Shown here: positions 34,188 through 45,686 of the stretch, piece after piece
Layout of the letters: the number at the start of each line of letters is the position of its first letter
Numbering within the stretch: the first letter of the stretch is position 1
NCBI GenBank assembly: GCA_022497155.1
Contig: MU385790.1
Span: forward strand, 82,564 to 146,563
DNA length: 64,000 nucleotides
Direction of reading: 5' to 3'
Origin: Whalleya microplaca
Taxonomy: Eukaryota; Ascomycota; Sordariomycetes; Xylariales; Xylariaceae
The notes under the pieces: model-generated
Told to the model about the DNA's origin: nothing
Databases searched by the model: none
The model's input: only the letters and a program-made list of their open reading frames with translations
Program-made: the position numbers and the translations under genes

Positions 34188-34981
34188 TTATATGAGGTCC
34201 TTTCTCAGAAAAACCGCAGTCACGCCCCAAACCTTTCCGGTTGGGTCTGTGTCGAACCAAGCGTCTTTCTTCCGGGCATAGATGAGATAGCCGCGTCGTT
34301 GATACCACTCCTCATTAGAAATCTTGACAACCAGAATTAGACACCAATCGCTCGATACATGTGATAGGAGGGCCAGGAAACTTACTCTGGGTATTGGCCG
34401 TTTCATAGCTATGCGCCGTGGATTATCAGCCATACATTCGTCTTTGGAAATGGTGTCCAGGGTGATAGCTTTCGCACCGAAGTCCTCTTTGGCCATCCTG
34501 TGTTGGATCATCAGAATTTCTCAATCTTCTTAACTTGCCAACAAGGATAATCTACTAACTTTTCACAGGCGTCAATTGCAGCTCCACCTATTCCAGCACT
34601 TTGCAATGGGGTTGAGATGTAGAACGTTGTGAGTGAATAGATGCCATTGGAGGGATCTGTCTCTAACTCAGCCGTCGAAGTTACAGCATCTAGAGCTATG
34701 TGTCCGATAGGCAGAAAAGACTCAAACTTCGGATCGGGTACATGAGCTCGTAGCAAAATCGTCTTGCAACTATCCTGGAGCATAGCTGCTTCTTCTGGAA
34801 AGAAGCTACTGTGTGTTTGGAGCCGCGAAGGTGTTTCTGGATGCGAGGGCTGCAAGACCTAGTACATTTCGTGTTAGATCACTATTCATTGAAAATTGCA
34901 AAATAAAAATGGACAGATACTGATATGTTGGGCCAGCAGTATCTCACTCAAGCGCCCGAACTCTATTACAAATCCTAGCAT
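34188..34981 (-). CDS. GNAT-family N-acetyltransferase, 5' end unresolved
   Basis: Three downstream exons splice in phase: about 34858-34560, 34497-34386 and 34322-34188. The GNAT core is recognisable: SLTTFYISTPLQSAGIGGAAIDACEK is the beta4-alpha3 acetyl-CoA-binding region with a Gly-x-Gly-x-x-Gly-like turn (QSAGIGGAA). It is followed by AKAITLDT and YQRRGYLIYARK near the C-terminus. An upstream exon 34981-34921 starts MLGFVIEFGRLSEIL and has a donor GTATCT. However, it ends in phase 1 while the next exon must enter in phase 0, so the straightforward join breaks the frame. Either another splice exists or the gene carries a one-base lesion. The substrate is unknown. Confidence 0.65.
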
Positions 34982-36386
34982 TCCCTTTACATATTGTAAT
35001 TCTACGAGTATTTTTCGTCACGTGCTGTCTTATCCATTCCATCGAGATGAAATGATAGAGTCGAATGTAGATTATTATTCCAAATACATGCATAAGAACA
35101 CGATTTAAGTAAATGAATACCTTAACAGCGGGTGAAGTTCCTGCCCCTCTTAATATAGAGTTACACTAGCTAGAGAATGTTAAACTTAGACTTCACAATA
35201 TTGAACAAGTATTTATCCCATAATTTTGATGGATATACCTGAAGTACTTGAGCCAAGTCACTAACGCCTCTAAGAGGGTTCAGTGCAGACTATCGGATGA
35301 AATTGTCTTTGAAGAATTGATGAAACTCTAGTTGCTGTCCACCTGGCTTCTTCTCTCAAACCCCTAGCCGGCGGGCCTAGAACATGTCAACCTTCTTATA
35401 ATATCACGACTATGAAGATTATTAGATAACACAGCTTCGCTTAACATTACAGTGGTATTCAGCTTGAATGCCTCTCCCAAAGAGTTTACGATAGCATGTA
35501 TCTGCACTAGACAGGCAGACCTTATGGAAACCACGATCACATGAGTTTGGAAGACAGTGAGAAAGAAAGGGTTTATTGAGAAGATTAGATAGGCTGAAAG
35601 AAGTATCGTAGTGTGTAGTTGACTCTCATGGGACATCGATTATGAATATCAGTATGGGATTTGGTTAAAGTGAACATCACTTCTGCATCAAAATCTATGA
35701 CATCAATGAATAGTTACATTACCGGGCTGAAATAACGGTACGTATTTGCGACAAGTGAGAATGGGATCATGGTTTAGTCCTTTCTCCCGAGTCCAGGCCT
35801 ATCTGCCTTTGTCGAGGGCCTGCTGGAAAAAAAGTAAAAGAAATTAGCATCCAGGGGTGGAAAAGAGAGGTATCAGTTTTTTAAAAATATCGACAGGAAA
35901 TTACTTTTGACAATTACATACGAGCTAGTGGTTGCTTCAAACTGGCTAGAAATGAAGGGGTAGCAAGGTCTGGGTTCTAAGCAGCGATGATAAGATCGTG
36001 ACACACGACAAAGATACAAACGGGTGACGAAAGGGAAATCATGAATGCGCTCACAGTAATGGCGCAATTCTGACTCAATATATCTATTGCATATTAGTCG
36101 CTGAGATATGATGGCCATACCTTAATGCGCTACGGAATGTAACGCTTTCTTCTATATTGAATAGGCCGCAATACCCAACAAAAGGGTACAAGATAGGAGC
36201 CACAGCTCCTGGTACGGCAATACTCAATTTGTATAAGTTCGTGATCAGCTGTATCTTTGTATGAAGGTTGTTTCGATAGCGATGGTCATCTGAGTCCCCT
36301 AGTGAATGTAATTCTTATTCTAAGTTGTACCTCCTTAGACAATGGCCGCATTTGCTCCCGAGATGATGAAACGACAATGATAGGTA
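34982..36386. other. Intergenic region
   Basis: 1.4 kb of AT-rich sequence. Short frames at 35364-35636 and 35873-36118 have no motifs. I see no gene. Confidence 0.45.
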
Positions 36387-37410
36387 CTACAAGACATATT
36401 TCTTCAGGAACCTATCAATCGAATTCGCCATCTCTAGCTCATTAGTCTCCAAAGCGAAATGTCCAGCGTCCAAGAAATGGAGCTCAAAATGGTTCACGTC
36501 CTGCTCGAAAGCCTTCGCGCCCGCTGGAATGAAAATAGCGTCATTCTTCCCCCAGACAGCTAGAACCGGAACGTCGGAGGAACGGAAATATTCCTGAAAC
36601 TTGGGATAAAGATCTACGTTGGTGCGGTAATCATAGAACAGATCCAGCTGGATGTCTTTATTGCCGGGCCTCTCCATCAGTGCCTGGTCCACTATAGCGT
36701 CAGGTGTCAGTATTGTCTCTCTAGAATAATGATTGGGGGCTGTTGGAACTGATTTGAGAGCTTTTGGCTCCTGAAAATGCCCATTAGGGAGTTCCTGCTC
36801 CTGAGATGAAGATAGAAGGGGAATCCAGTGGCCCTGGATGTTACTTACGGTGGTAGCTCTCGGGCTGGATGAGACTAGGATGCGGCGAGCCCTTCACGTA
36901 CTGCATCTTGGTCACGTCAAAAGTTAATGCAGACCTCAGTGCGTCCCGGTCGGTCGTGCTCCCGCTTGCCCAATACTTCTTAATGGGGGCCCAGAAGTCT
37001 TCACCGAAGCCTTCAACATATGCGTTACCATTCTGGCTAATGATTGCTGAGATTGCTTCTGGTCGCTTTAGCGCAAGTCGAAGTGCAGTAGGTGCACCAT
37101 AGTCGAAGATATAGATTGTGAAGCGTTTGATGTTCAGGGCGTCGATAAAAGCCTCGGTAGTCTTGGTGAGGTTGGCAAATGTGTACCGGTAGCTGCGCTC
37201 AGCCGGAACTTCAGTGAAACCGAAGCCTGGGAGATCCGGCGCGATGACCCGATACGAAGTCGCTAGCAGCGGAATCACGTTGCGAAACATGAAAGACGAC
37301 GAAGGGAATCCGTGGAGAAGTAGGATGACTGGGGCGGTCTCTTTACCGGCGGAGCGGTAGAAGATATTGACCCCATCTGCCGTTACGGTGCTGACGGAAA
37401 ACAAACCCAT
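36387..37410 (-). CDS. Alpha/beta hydrolase, epoxide hydrolase/haloalkane dehalogenase-like, 288 aa
   Basis: Two exons, 37410-36849 and 36691-36387, phase-consistent, with an unusually long 157-base intron. The oxyanion motif HGFPSS is at residues 33-38. The nucleophile is Asp103 in IFDYGAP, as in epoxide hydrolases and dehalogenases rather than Ser esterases. The acid is in WGKNDAIF and the His in DAGHFALE. These enzymes open epoxides or cleave carbon-halogen bonds through an Asp ester intermediate. No signal peptide is seen. No associated biosynthetic genes are nearby. Confidence 0.9.
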
Positions 37411-38135
37411 TTTGAGTGATGTTTTTCAAAAGGGACTTGTAAATATTATGGCTATGTTTAACTGATCGTTGATCAACAGAGGCTGGTCAAGATGGGTTCA
37501 TCCTCTGGATCATGAGAATCTTATATACTTAAAATTCATAGCATAGTTGATGTATTGTTGAGATGCATCATTGGCCAACCGGCGAACCTAAGCTTGAGCT
37601 TCACAATTTTTTAAGATATGTGAGCATGATGCAAGGTCATACTACGATGCTTTACACAGTTCAATGCGCGCCTTTCTACACTTCGCATTGGCTTTGGCAC
37701 ACCGCGGAGATGCGGCGGAATGTAAACTTCACCTAAATAGGTTACCATGATTACAAAGGCATCGGGGTCTGGTAGGTTGCTCTCCATTTTTCATTAAAGT
37801 TTTTTGGAATTAGAAGCGCCCTTTGGACGACAGGTTGATGATTCTACCTAAACCTTATTGATGAATTCAAGCACACCATTTCCGCGGATATCTAGTATCA
37901 AACGGTGTGTGAATTGACAACCCTAATATAAGCAGGATTGTTTTATGCCATTATTACAATAGAAGGATGAGCAAAGGTTTACTAACGCAGTATTACAGCA
38001 AAGCTTTTATATATATGCTTACGGGGCATTTTTCCTGTTCACAATATTTAAATCCGTATTAAATTCGAGTTGCCAAATATATTCAATTGGTTACATGTGT
38101 GCACGCTACTTTTGGGGTATTCTATATTGGAAGCT
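37411..38135. other. Intergenic region
   Basis: AT-rich promoter region of the alpha/beta hydrolase gene and 3' flank of the carbonic anhydrase gene. No gene is seen. Confidence 0.45.
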
Positions 38136-38702
38136 TTACACGACCTGTCTGACCTTTCCAGTCTCGACTTCATAGATCCAGCCACTGATCGTGACGCTGT
38201 CAGGCACAGTGGCACTGCTCTTCAGAAAATCAACATCCCTTCGGACGGCATCTTCCAAGTTTGAAAACGGAAGGAAATCGAGATTTGCAGTTTCAGCAGA
38301 AGCACTTGGCCCCAAGTTCTTCTTCACAAGTCCATGAGCATCTTCATTGGTGAATGTCAACATGCCGCATCCAGTGTGCTTAATAAGTATGATCTCCTTT
38401 GTGCCGAGTAGCTGCTCCGAGATAATGATTGATCGTTGCCCATCGATTGCGCTTCCGCCGGCATTGCGGATAACATGCGCATCCCCGAGATCAATTCCAA
38501 ATGCAGCTGCAGGATCGATCCGAGCATCCATGCACGTTACTTTTTATGAAAAGTCAGCTACTTCATATCACCATCCGACTTTTAGCATATACATACAGAT
38601 GAGATACTGCTTGGCTGGAGGCAGGGCGAGATGGCCTTGAGTGAATTTGCTTGCATATTCAGCGTTCTTCTCTTGAAGGGTTTTCTGAATCGAGGAAGTC
38701 AT
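38136..38702 (-). CDS. Beta-class carbonic anhydrase, 169 aa
   Basis: Two exons, 38702-38597 and 38539-38136; the join reads YLILTCMDARIDP. The zinc ligands of beta-carbonic anhydrases are present: Cys38 and the Asp40-Arg42 dyad in CMDAR, and His90 and Cys93 in HTGC. The enzyme interconverts CO2 and bicarbonate. At 169 residues it belongs to the short, plant-cab-like fungal subgroup. No signal or mitochondrial targeting sequence is evident, so it is probably cytosolic. Confidence 0.93.
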
Positions 38703-40799
38703 ATTTGCTCTAATAATGAATTTGTTGCTACGGTATTGACAGAAGGGATCGGGTTTGTTCTGGTCTATGAGTTAGACACGAGGCCCCAGCCTTCATCTTA
38801 TAGTTCCTTCTTCGGTGGGAATAAATGACGCAAGAGATGTGGTGCACTACATAACATGTAAATCTTCCAGCGAGAATATGAAACATAAAGTTAGTGCAAT
38901 TGTTGATAGCAAGTGTATCGTCATTATAAGGGCGGTCACGCCATACGCTTTACTCATAGTATGTTGTATTGGCGGGGAATGATCGCCGGTGTGGCGTAAA
39001 TTGAGACTACCAATAGGTTAGATAAGATTTCATGAACGGCTTCTGATAGATCTATCGATAGCACGATGCCACGCCCTCGGCTTTCATCAAGACTCGTCAT
39101 TCAAAACCCGAGCAATCATGTGCATGTTTAGTCGGTGTATGAACCATGCTTCTAGATACTCATCGCTTCCCCGAAGAGTTGTATGGAAGAATAGCAAATA
39201 TGAACAGTATTAGTAGATATTCAAATCTACATGTCCCAAGCCCTGATCTGTAGGTATTTTCTTTCGACTTCTTTTATAGATAAACATTCTAATTTCACTA
39301 TATTTTCATATTTCTCTTACACTTGTTGTAGGTTACTTAATTTTGTGTGCGTGATTATTTTGGAAATTTTCATATATAACTTTAGCAGTCTCAAGGTGTC
39401 ATAAACAGTACACAATTGGAATTACGTGTCGTAAGAAATAAACCGACAAGCTGGTTTATCTAAACATTTCAAGATTACATTGTATGCCCTTTCATGCAGC
39501 ATCGTATGTTGGAACATGATGACTATATTGTTTACAAGTTACGACATCTAAGTATCCTATGCCTAATACATTTATTGCATACCAAAGTGTGTTCTGTTTC
39601 AATTTTCATACTCCTACTATGTGTTATTCTGTAATTAGTTATGTACATATATTCTCGGCATGTCCTCATAATATTTCATCATCCACACAATACAAGTAGT
39701 ACTTCCTTATGCTATACCATACCCGTTAGCTCGCGAAGAGATAATAGCCCTTGTCATGCCAAGGTTGCCCAACTTCATTCCCACATCCTTACAAGCTCAT
39801 GACCAGCCAGGAGGACCATCTATTAACACGGATGTCACTAGACGCACCACGGTCCCTGACGGAAACATAACATCTCTTAGTTGCATATATATGTATAAAT
39901 CACCATCCAACTTGGGCATCATAATGTCAATCTCGGGAAGGTATCTCCTTCGCTTCCCTTAATACCGGTGTTCTGAGTATTGTGATAGCGGATATTGACC
40001 CCAAATCTAGAAGCTAGCTACATTTCAGCTACCGTGGTAAAGACTGCATTAGTGCTCTTGGAATCTGAGTGATCTAGGCTAGATACTCCCGAGTCTGCGG
40101 TCATAGGTGCTACTCGCGGGATGGTGATTATCATGAGGTCATATTGAGGTAAAGCACGTCGTCTTACCTTGTACAATACACAGCGTCAAAATTTACGATG
40201 CTTGGATTGACAAGGAGTATAGGTATGATTATCTCTGAACGAATGAAGATTGAACTCTGCTAGTAATACATCTCTTATCGCTTATTAAGATACACTGGGG
40301 CCCAAGATGATGACGAAGTCTACTGTGGTATTAAGGCAATTAGGGAGGGCAGGAGAGCAGATGCGGGCGTCTTTCTATATTCCAATATCAAAGCTTAACT
40401 ACCGGCTACTCTGCTATCAATGGTCGCGGTAAAGGTGTTTTAGCAGTAGGTCAATCTAAGCGATAATCTCTAGAGACAAAGAATTATTGTACCCGTGTGT
40501 ATGTGGATTTTCCTTTGATAGTTTTGATGTTTGAACAATAGCTTTATGCCAATTTTACGCCTATCACAATAACTACAAATCCGTCCTTGTTCCATGATGT
40601 TTCGAAACGATCCCTTTATACATTATAAACAATATGTATTGATAGATTACTTCTTTACAATGATATCAAGCGCCTATATAACATCTACGCTTCTCCCTAA
40701 CATGTCCAACTTCATTACAATCACCAAGCACTAGCTCACAACAACACCATCTCACAATTACAAACACTAGACTCTAGCAGCTCGATTTCATTATTCGTC
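38703..40799. other. 2.1-kb gene-poor AT-rich region
   Basis: No gene is supported. Short frames lack motifs. A TATATAA at 40675-40681 lies about 120 bases before the next gene and a CT/CA-rich leader follows, so the final 200 bases are probably its promoter. Confidence 0.5.
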
Positions 40800-42080
40800 A
40801 TGTCTGGAATTTCAAACCAAAAAGTAGCCTCTCGCGCAATCTCTTACAGCGAAAAGCTACGCCACAAATCTTACTTAACCCCCATTAATGAGCCACTCAT
40901 CTCGTGGGATAATGTGGGTAGGACTTCACCACAAAAATATTTGAAATCTTACACAAAGTCCTATGAGAAACCATTCGGCAAGGATGTCGCAGAATGGCGG
41001 CAGAGGTTCTTCGGGCTGGGAGAGGATGTACAATATCGTACCAAGCCTGAAATTGCTCCCATCTACCCCGGAGCTCCAACAATGGTTCTCGTCTTCTATC
41101 CTAGGCCAGACCAAGGTGACGCAAGACCGATACACCAAAGTGCATCGTATCTACGCAGGATTCAAAGAATAGCTAACATGGGCGAGCAGACAATCCTCTA
41201 CATACCTCCTGAGCTGAGAGAGGAAGTTAGAGCCATGCGAGATGATCCGCACTGGTACATTATCGACGAGTATGCTACAGTTTGGGACTTCCCAAATAAC
41301 AGCTACCAGCGGGACAATTTTGAAAACAAGCAGCCTGCCATTTTCAATGAATTTGATGGATACACAGATGCTGACGGGGATTTGAAGCCTGAACCACGGT
41401 ACAATCGCCCACATCACAGCGCTGTTTGTAATTCAAAGGCATTTATTATGTACGATGCGGTGATGCGGAATCCTTTCGGATCCGACCAGTGGATGTACGT
41501 AGATGCGGGGTTCCTATTCGATGATGGTCCCAAAGACAAACATGGAGTAGTATGGGGAGATCTCTTTAGTAGCGGCCTTGACAAGAATAAGTTCGGTTAT
41601 GCCTATTGCCTTGCACAAGAAGCTGGAATTGTGATGGGTGAGTACCCGCACCAATACGGGTGTCCCGATGCCGAAGACGAATGCTGGTATAATCCAAAAA
41701 GGTCGTGGCGAGGGCGACAGTTCATAGCTCAGGTCTATGTAGGCTGCTCGATCGGTATGCTGGAGTATAGCACACGGTTCATGCAAACAGTTGACGACAT
41801 GGACGCTAATGGTTTCTATACGGGCAGAGAAGAGCTGGTGGTAGCGTTTGTCGCACTACGTTATCCTAATACAGTCCGCTCGGTGCCTTACTTCCGTTTA
41901 CCGGCACATCTCGACTATAAATGGCAATTTCCAATGAAATTTGTCTTTTCTCGGGTTGGAGGTCCTGAGTCTGTGCCTCCTATCGTTGATCCAATCAGGA
42001 CGCTGTACTGCAAAGACTACACCCCGACACTTGAGGATCAGCCCGCTGGAGGAGTTTACAAAGGAGCTAGGCTGGAGTAA
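40800..42080 (+). CDS. Putative glycosyltransferase-like protein (weak WlaTC/HtrL resemblance), 426 aa
   Basis: Single exon, soluble, no signal peptide. An N-terminal 80 residues of basic/aromatic character precede a core with PTMVLVFYPRPDQ, ANMGEQTILYIPPELREEV and SKAFIMYDAVMRNPFGSDQWMYVDAGF (shown here in pieces). This last region resembles the acceptor/nucleotide-sugar region of the WlaTC/HtrL glycosyltransferase family, where an Asp next to the aromatic-rich strand is conserved. FIAQVYVGCSIGMLEYS and GREELVVAFVALRYPN also look like strand-helix units of that fold. The assignment is tentative. The gene is isolated: 2.1 kb of gene-poor DNA lies upstream and 1 kb downstream. Its codon use is less GC-rich than its neighbours. 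Confidence 0.6.
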   Translation: MSGISNQKVASRAISYSEKLRHKSYLTPINEPLISWDNVGRTSPQKYLKSYTKSYEKPFGKDVAEWRQRFFGLGEDVQYRTKPEIAPIYPGAPTMVLVFYPRPDQGDARPIHQSASYLRRIQRIANMGEQTILYIPPELREEVRAMRDDPHWYIIDEYATVWDFPNNSYQRDNFENKQPAIFNEFDGYTDADGDLKPEPRYNRPHHSAVCNSKAFIMYDAVMRNPFGSDQWMYVDAGFLFDDGPKDKHGVVWGDLFSSGLDKNKFGYAYCLAQEAGIVMGEYPHQYGCPDAEDECWYNPKRSWRGRQFIAQVYVGCSIGMLEYSTRFMQTVDDMDANGFYTGREELVVAFVALRYPNTVRSVPYFRLPAHLDYKWQFPMKFVFSRVGGPESVPPIVDPIRTLYCKDYTPTLEDQPAGGVYKGARLE

Positions 42081-43069
42081 GTTTTTCGTCCAACATTTCT
42101 ACCAGGAAATGCCATGATTGTGATATTTCTATCGCAGATTGCGGTGATTAGATAGGCTTGCGTCATAGAGTTCCGCCTTAATAAACTATATCTTGACCCC
42201 CACTAGTATTACTGTATCACTATGCATTTTAGATGGTCGTATATTTGCGCACAAGGTCTCTTTTCTATCAAGTTTCTTCCTCGAATGCCCTGTCCATCCA
42301 TGTTTGTTATTTCATACTAACCACTCACAATAGTAACTCGGTATAGTTACTGAGATAGAGCCGGAGATCTATATGGGTGTCGCTTGTACATATATGCCTC
42401 CTCCTAATTGATACTACGGCGATTGCTCTTAGGACTTTTAAATGTTAGCATGTTGTGAAGTATATAGTGTGCTACTAATGATATTGCAATAGTGGCGTTA
42501 ACATACACCCTATAGGACTGAGGGTGGTACGAACCTACGTATGGCCGCCTATACATGTATATATATAAGGGGGCTCTGTCACCTTCCTATAGCTTCTTGC
42601 ACTACACTAATAAAGTCACTATATTTCTCATTACCTTGGCCCATGGCCCATATTGAAAGCGTTGCTTTGCAGCGCAAGACGACCAAATGATTGATTAATA
42701 AACTTGGTTGAAAAAATGGGACTCATGCATGCGAATTGGTTGTTATTATGAACCTGTGGGAATCTAGATGGATGGAAACAAGTCAATGATATTGCTTAAT
42801 TAACCTCACTTGGCTTAATAGATTCCGTCATTGAATTGGTTGTTGAATGAGCCAGAAAGGGAGGATTGATGTATAGGGGGTACTTGCGACACAACCTGTG
42901 TGAATTGTATTGAAGCTGACACATATTCATAGCTCTTGTTGATATTGAACTACCTACTGATAAATAATGTCTATTGTCTAAAAGCCGTCTATAAAAAGTA
43001 TCATCAATCATTCAGTTAGTCGTCCAAACCTACCTGAACGGATGTCGCTTTCATTTCCCGCGTGTCGCC
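42081..43069. other. Convergent intergenic region
   Basis: AT-rich, between the converging glycosyltransferase-like and MATE genes. A TATATATA run occurs at 42559-42566. No gene is seen. Confidence 0.45.
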
Positions 43070-44560
43070 CTAACCGGATTGCCCCCTAGAATGAATACTA
43101 TCTACACAGTTCTGCCACCGTAGAACTTTCATGTAAGCGAGCTCGATGACAGCAATAAGCACCATACCAGCCCCTAAGCCAATCCAGACCCCATTTAACC
43201 CCAGCCCCGATGGGCCCAACTCGATCCATATCGCCAGCGGCACCGCAGCCAGATAATTAACAGCGAAGACGACCCACGCCGCGACCCACTGGTGTCCCAG
43301 GCCCCTGAGCATGCCGTTTGAACCGCAGATGATCGAGTCGATGACCTGGTACACGCTCAGGGCGAGCATGGTATTCCTCGCCAACTCGCAGACACCCTCG
43401 TCATCGGAGAAGAAGCGCGGCAGGCTGTCACGCATTGCGAAGATAACAATGCCATCCAGACACCCAATGGCCGCGAACACGACGGCGTAGAGCACGGCGG
43501 CGCGGCGCGCGACCGCCAGGAGACCCGCCCCGATCAAGTGGCCGATGCGCGTGCTGATGGCGACGCTGACGGAAAACGGCACGTGCCAGGCGATATCCGA
43601 GATGGTCGTCAGGATGGACTGCGCGGCCAGGTGGTTCGTGCTGAGGTAGGACGTGCTGAAGGCGACGATCTCGAAGGCGGCCCACTCGCCGAGATTGACG
43701 GCCGACCCCGCGATCGAGAGGCGCACCATGGGGCCCCAGGCCCTTAGGCGCAGGGCCTCGCGCGTGAACCCGCCCCAGCACCGGAGCGACCAGCGGCCGG
43801 GCGGCAGCGCGACGTACGCGAGCAGCAGCAGGGGGCGGAGGTTATTAGTCAGGGCGGCGCCGAGCGCGGCGCCCTCGAGTCCGAGCCCGAGCCGGAAGGC
43901 CAGCAGCCAGCTGAGGAGCGCGTTCAGCGGCGCGCAGGCCAGGATCACCACCATGGCGACGCGGAAGTCGCCCTGCGCCTGCAGGAAGCGCTTGAGCGCC
44001 TCGAACGCCGCGTACCCCGGCAGCCCGACCAGGCTGACGCGCAGGAACGAGCCCGCCATCACCGCCAGGTGGTGCTGGCGCACGAACAGTCCCAGGATCT
44101 GCGGCGAGAGCGCCCAGATCGCACCGATGGGGACCACGGCGAGCGGCATGAAGAGCAGCATGCGCTGCACGTGCAGGCCGACGGCCGTCGGGTTGCCGGC
44201 GCCGTAGGCGTGCGCGCAGAGCGTGTCGAGGGACGTCGCCATGCCCTCGAGCGTCGCGAAGCCCACGATGTTCATCGTCGTCATGCCGATGCTGGCGGCG
44301 GCGAGCTCGTCGGCGCCCAGGTGCCCCGCCACAAAGGTCGTGATGACGCTATATGAATATTGGAGCAAGTAGGTGGCGATCAGCGGGAGGGAGTAGTGAG
44401 CCAGCAGCCGTAGCTCGGCAGTCCAGGTCCCGGTGTCGTCCGCGGCGGCCTCGGACTTCAGACTGTTCGTGCCCGATAGCAGCGGTGTGTGCTCCGTTGC
44501 CGTTGGGCTACTGCTACCGGTACTGTGTTCTGTATCATCATGTTGTTCATCTTGTTCCAT
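43070..44560 (-). CDS. MATE-family multidrug/toxin efflux transporter, 496 aa
   Basis: Intronless. Twelve membrane segments can be placed from about residue 55 to 485 in two homologous halves. Family motifs include YSYSVITTFVAGHLGADELAAAS in the first half and the matching AVNLGEWAAFEIVAFSTSY in the second. MATE proteins export organic cations or drugs using a cation gradient. The N-terminal 45 residues are acidic and Ser/Thr-rich. The middle of the gene (43430-44300) is very GC-rich, which creates long spurious frames on both strands. The start at 44560 is the first ATG. Confidence 0.95.
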   Translation of the reverse strand: MEQDEQHDDTEHSTGSSSPTATEHTPLLSGTNSLKSEAAADDTGTWTAELRLLAHYSLPLIATYLLQYSYSVITTFVAGHLGADELAAASIGMTTMNIVGFATLEGMATSLDTLCAHAYGAGNPTAVGLHVQRMLLFMPLAVVPIGAIWALSPQILGLFVRQHHLAVMAGSFLRVSLVGLPGYAAFEALKRFLQAQGDFRVAMVVILACAPLNALLSWLLAFRLGLGLEGAALGAALTNNLRPLLLLAYVALPPGRWSLRCWGGFTREALRLRAWGPMVRLSIAGSAVNLGEWAAFEIVAFSTSYLSTNHLAAQSILTTISDIAWHVPFSVSVAISTRIGHLIGAGLLAVARRAAVLYAVVFAAIGCLDGIVIFAMRDSLPRFFSDDEGVCELARNTMLALSVYQVIDSIICGSNGMLRGLGHQWVAAWVVFAVNYLAAVPLAIWIELGPSGLGLNGVWIGLGAGMVLIAVIELAYMKVLRWQNCVDSIHSRGQSG

Positions 44561-45290
44561 TCTCTAATTAAGCTAATAGGTAAAAGGGTGATGAATCCTT
44601 TAATCAGGAGACGAAGTATCGAAATCTCGAATTTCGAGAGTAGAGTAGCATTACCACTAACATAACGTTACCCCCTGCAAGAGCAAGAGAAGAAAGAAGT
44701 GGTTAGAATTTTATTGGGGTTTTCATGTTGTAATGTTGCAATGTCCGGGGTCTACATGACTAACGCCGACGAATGCTACGGGCTCACGGCAGGACGGTGG
44801 AGAACTCGCCATGGGATGTGGGTATTAATGAGTCGTTCCGATTGCTTGGTTGATGGCCGGATCTACGATAATCGCCTGATTACAGGCTTAGCCACATGAG
44901 TTTGACTGCACGTCATGTCACCGCGTAGGTAATACCTTGCTGTTTGAGCAATTCGGTTTTCTAGTGATACCCGGCGTTGCTCTACGCTATCATTGACAAC
45001 TATGTTTGGGTCTTTGGGCGGTATAGGATGCCTCAGTTGAACGCTGAAATCAGAGATAATCATCCCGTGAGCAATCACATAGCGATGACAACTAGATTCA
45101 GATTGCTAAATGGACAGCCTCAAATTTCGGGAGAGCATCTCGGGATGTCTATGTACACAGCAAGCTTCATATGAAACCATGCTATTCCCATCTGTCTAAC
45201 GCCCATGGCTCATGGCTCATCGACCAGACATCTCATCTTGCCCGCGATACAGGCCATAGATAGGATCCGGATGCCCAAACGTGCACAACT
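44561..45290. other. Intergenic region
   Basis: Promoter region of the MATE gene and 3' flank of the small charged protein gene. Short frames have no motifs. Confidence 0.45.
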
Positions 45291-45686
45291 CTACTCATTT
45301 TGCTTTCCCTTTCCCTTACCCGCGCTCCGGCTACTCTCAGCTCCCTCATGTTCCTCAGGCTCCTCAGCTTGCTTGGCCTTGCCCTTGCCCTTTTTCTTCG
45401 CTGAAGCTTTGCAAAACCATTGTCCGTACCTCTCATCAAGTTGCTCCTTGGACATCATCAGTTTCTCGCGGAGAGAGGTCCACTCGCCTCTGTTTACGAC
45501 TGGCTCGTCGAAGTGGACATGCGACTCTTTCTTCTCGGCGCTATCTTTGGTGCTCGAGCTGCCGGCGTCGACGTTAGGTGGTTTGGTTCCTCGCGCTGTA
45601 GCAGGCCCGGTGGTGTTGTCACCGAGGCCCTGGGTAGATCTGTTGCCTCTGTTGCCGGGTTCGGATTGACTCTTCTTTTTGTCCAT
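45291..45686 (-). CDS. Small charged hypothetical protein, 131 aa
   Basis: Single exon starting at a clear ATG. The protein is disordered and highly charged. It has a Ser/Thr/Gly/Pro-rich N-terminal half and a short conserved-looking segment HVHFDEPVVNRGEWTSLREK near residues 56-75. A Lys/Gly-rich tail follows (AKKKGKGKAKQ, SAGKGKGKQ). The basic repeats suggest nucleic acid or ribosome association, but this is only inference. I do not recognise a family. TATA-like sequence lies about 65 bases upstream. Confidence 0.5.
   Translation of the reverse strand: MDKKKSQSEPGNRGNRSTQGLGDNTTGPATARGTKPPNVDAGSSSTKDSAEKKESHVHFDEPVVNRGEWTSLREKLMMSKEQLDERYGQWFCKASAKKKGKGKAKQAEEPEEHEGAESSRSAGKGKGKQNE

Noticed and set aside
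43653..44207. 184-codon open frame antisense to the MATE gene
   Set aside because: Arises from high GC; the MATE frame is complete and membrane-patterned.
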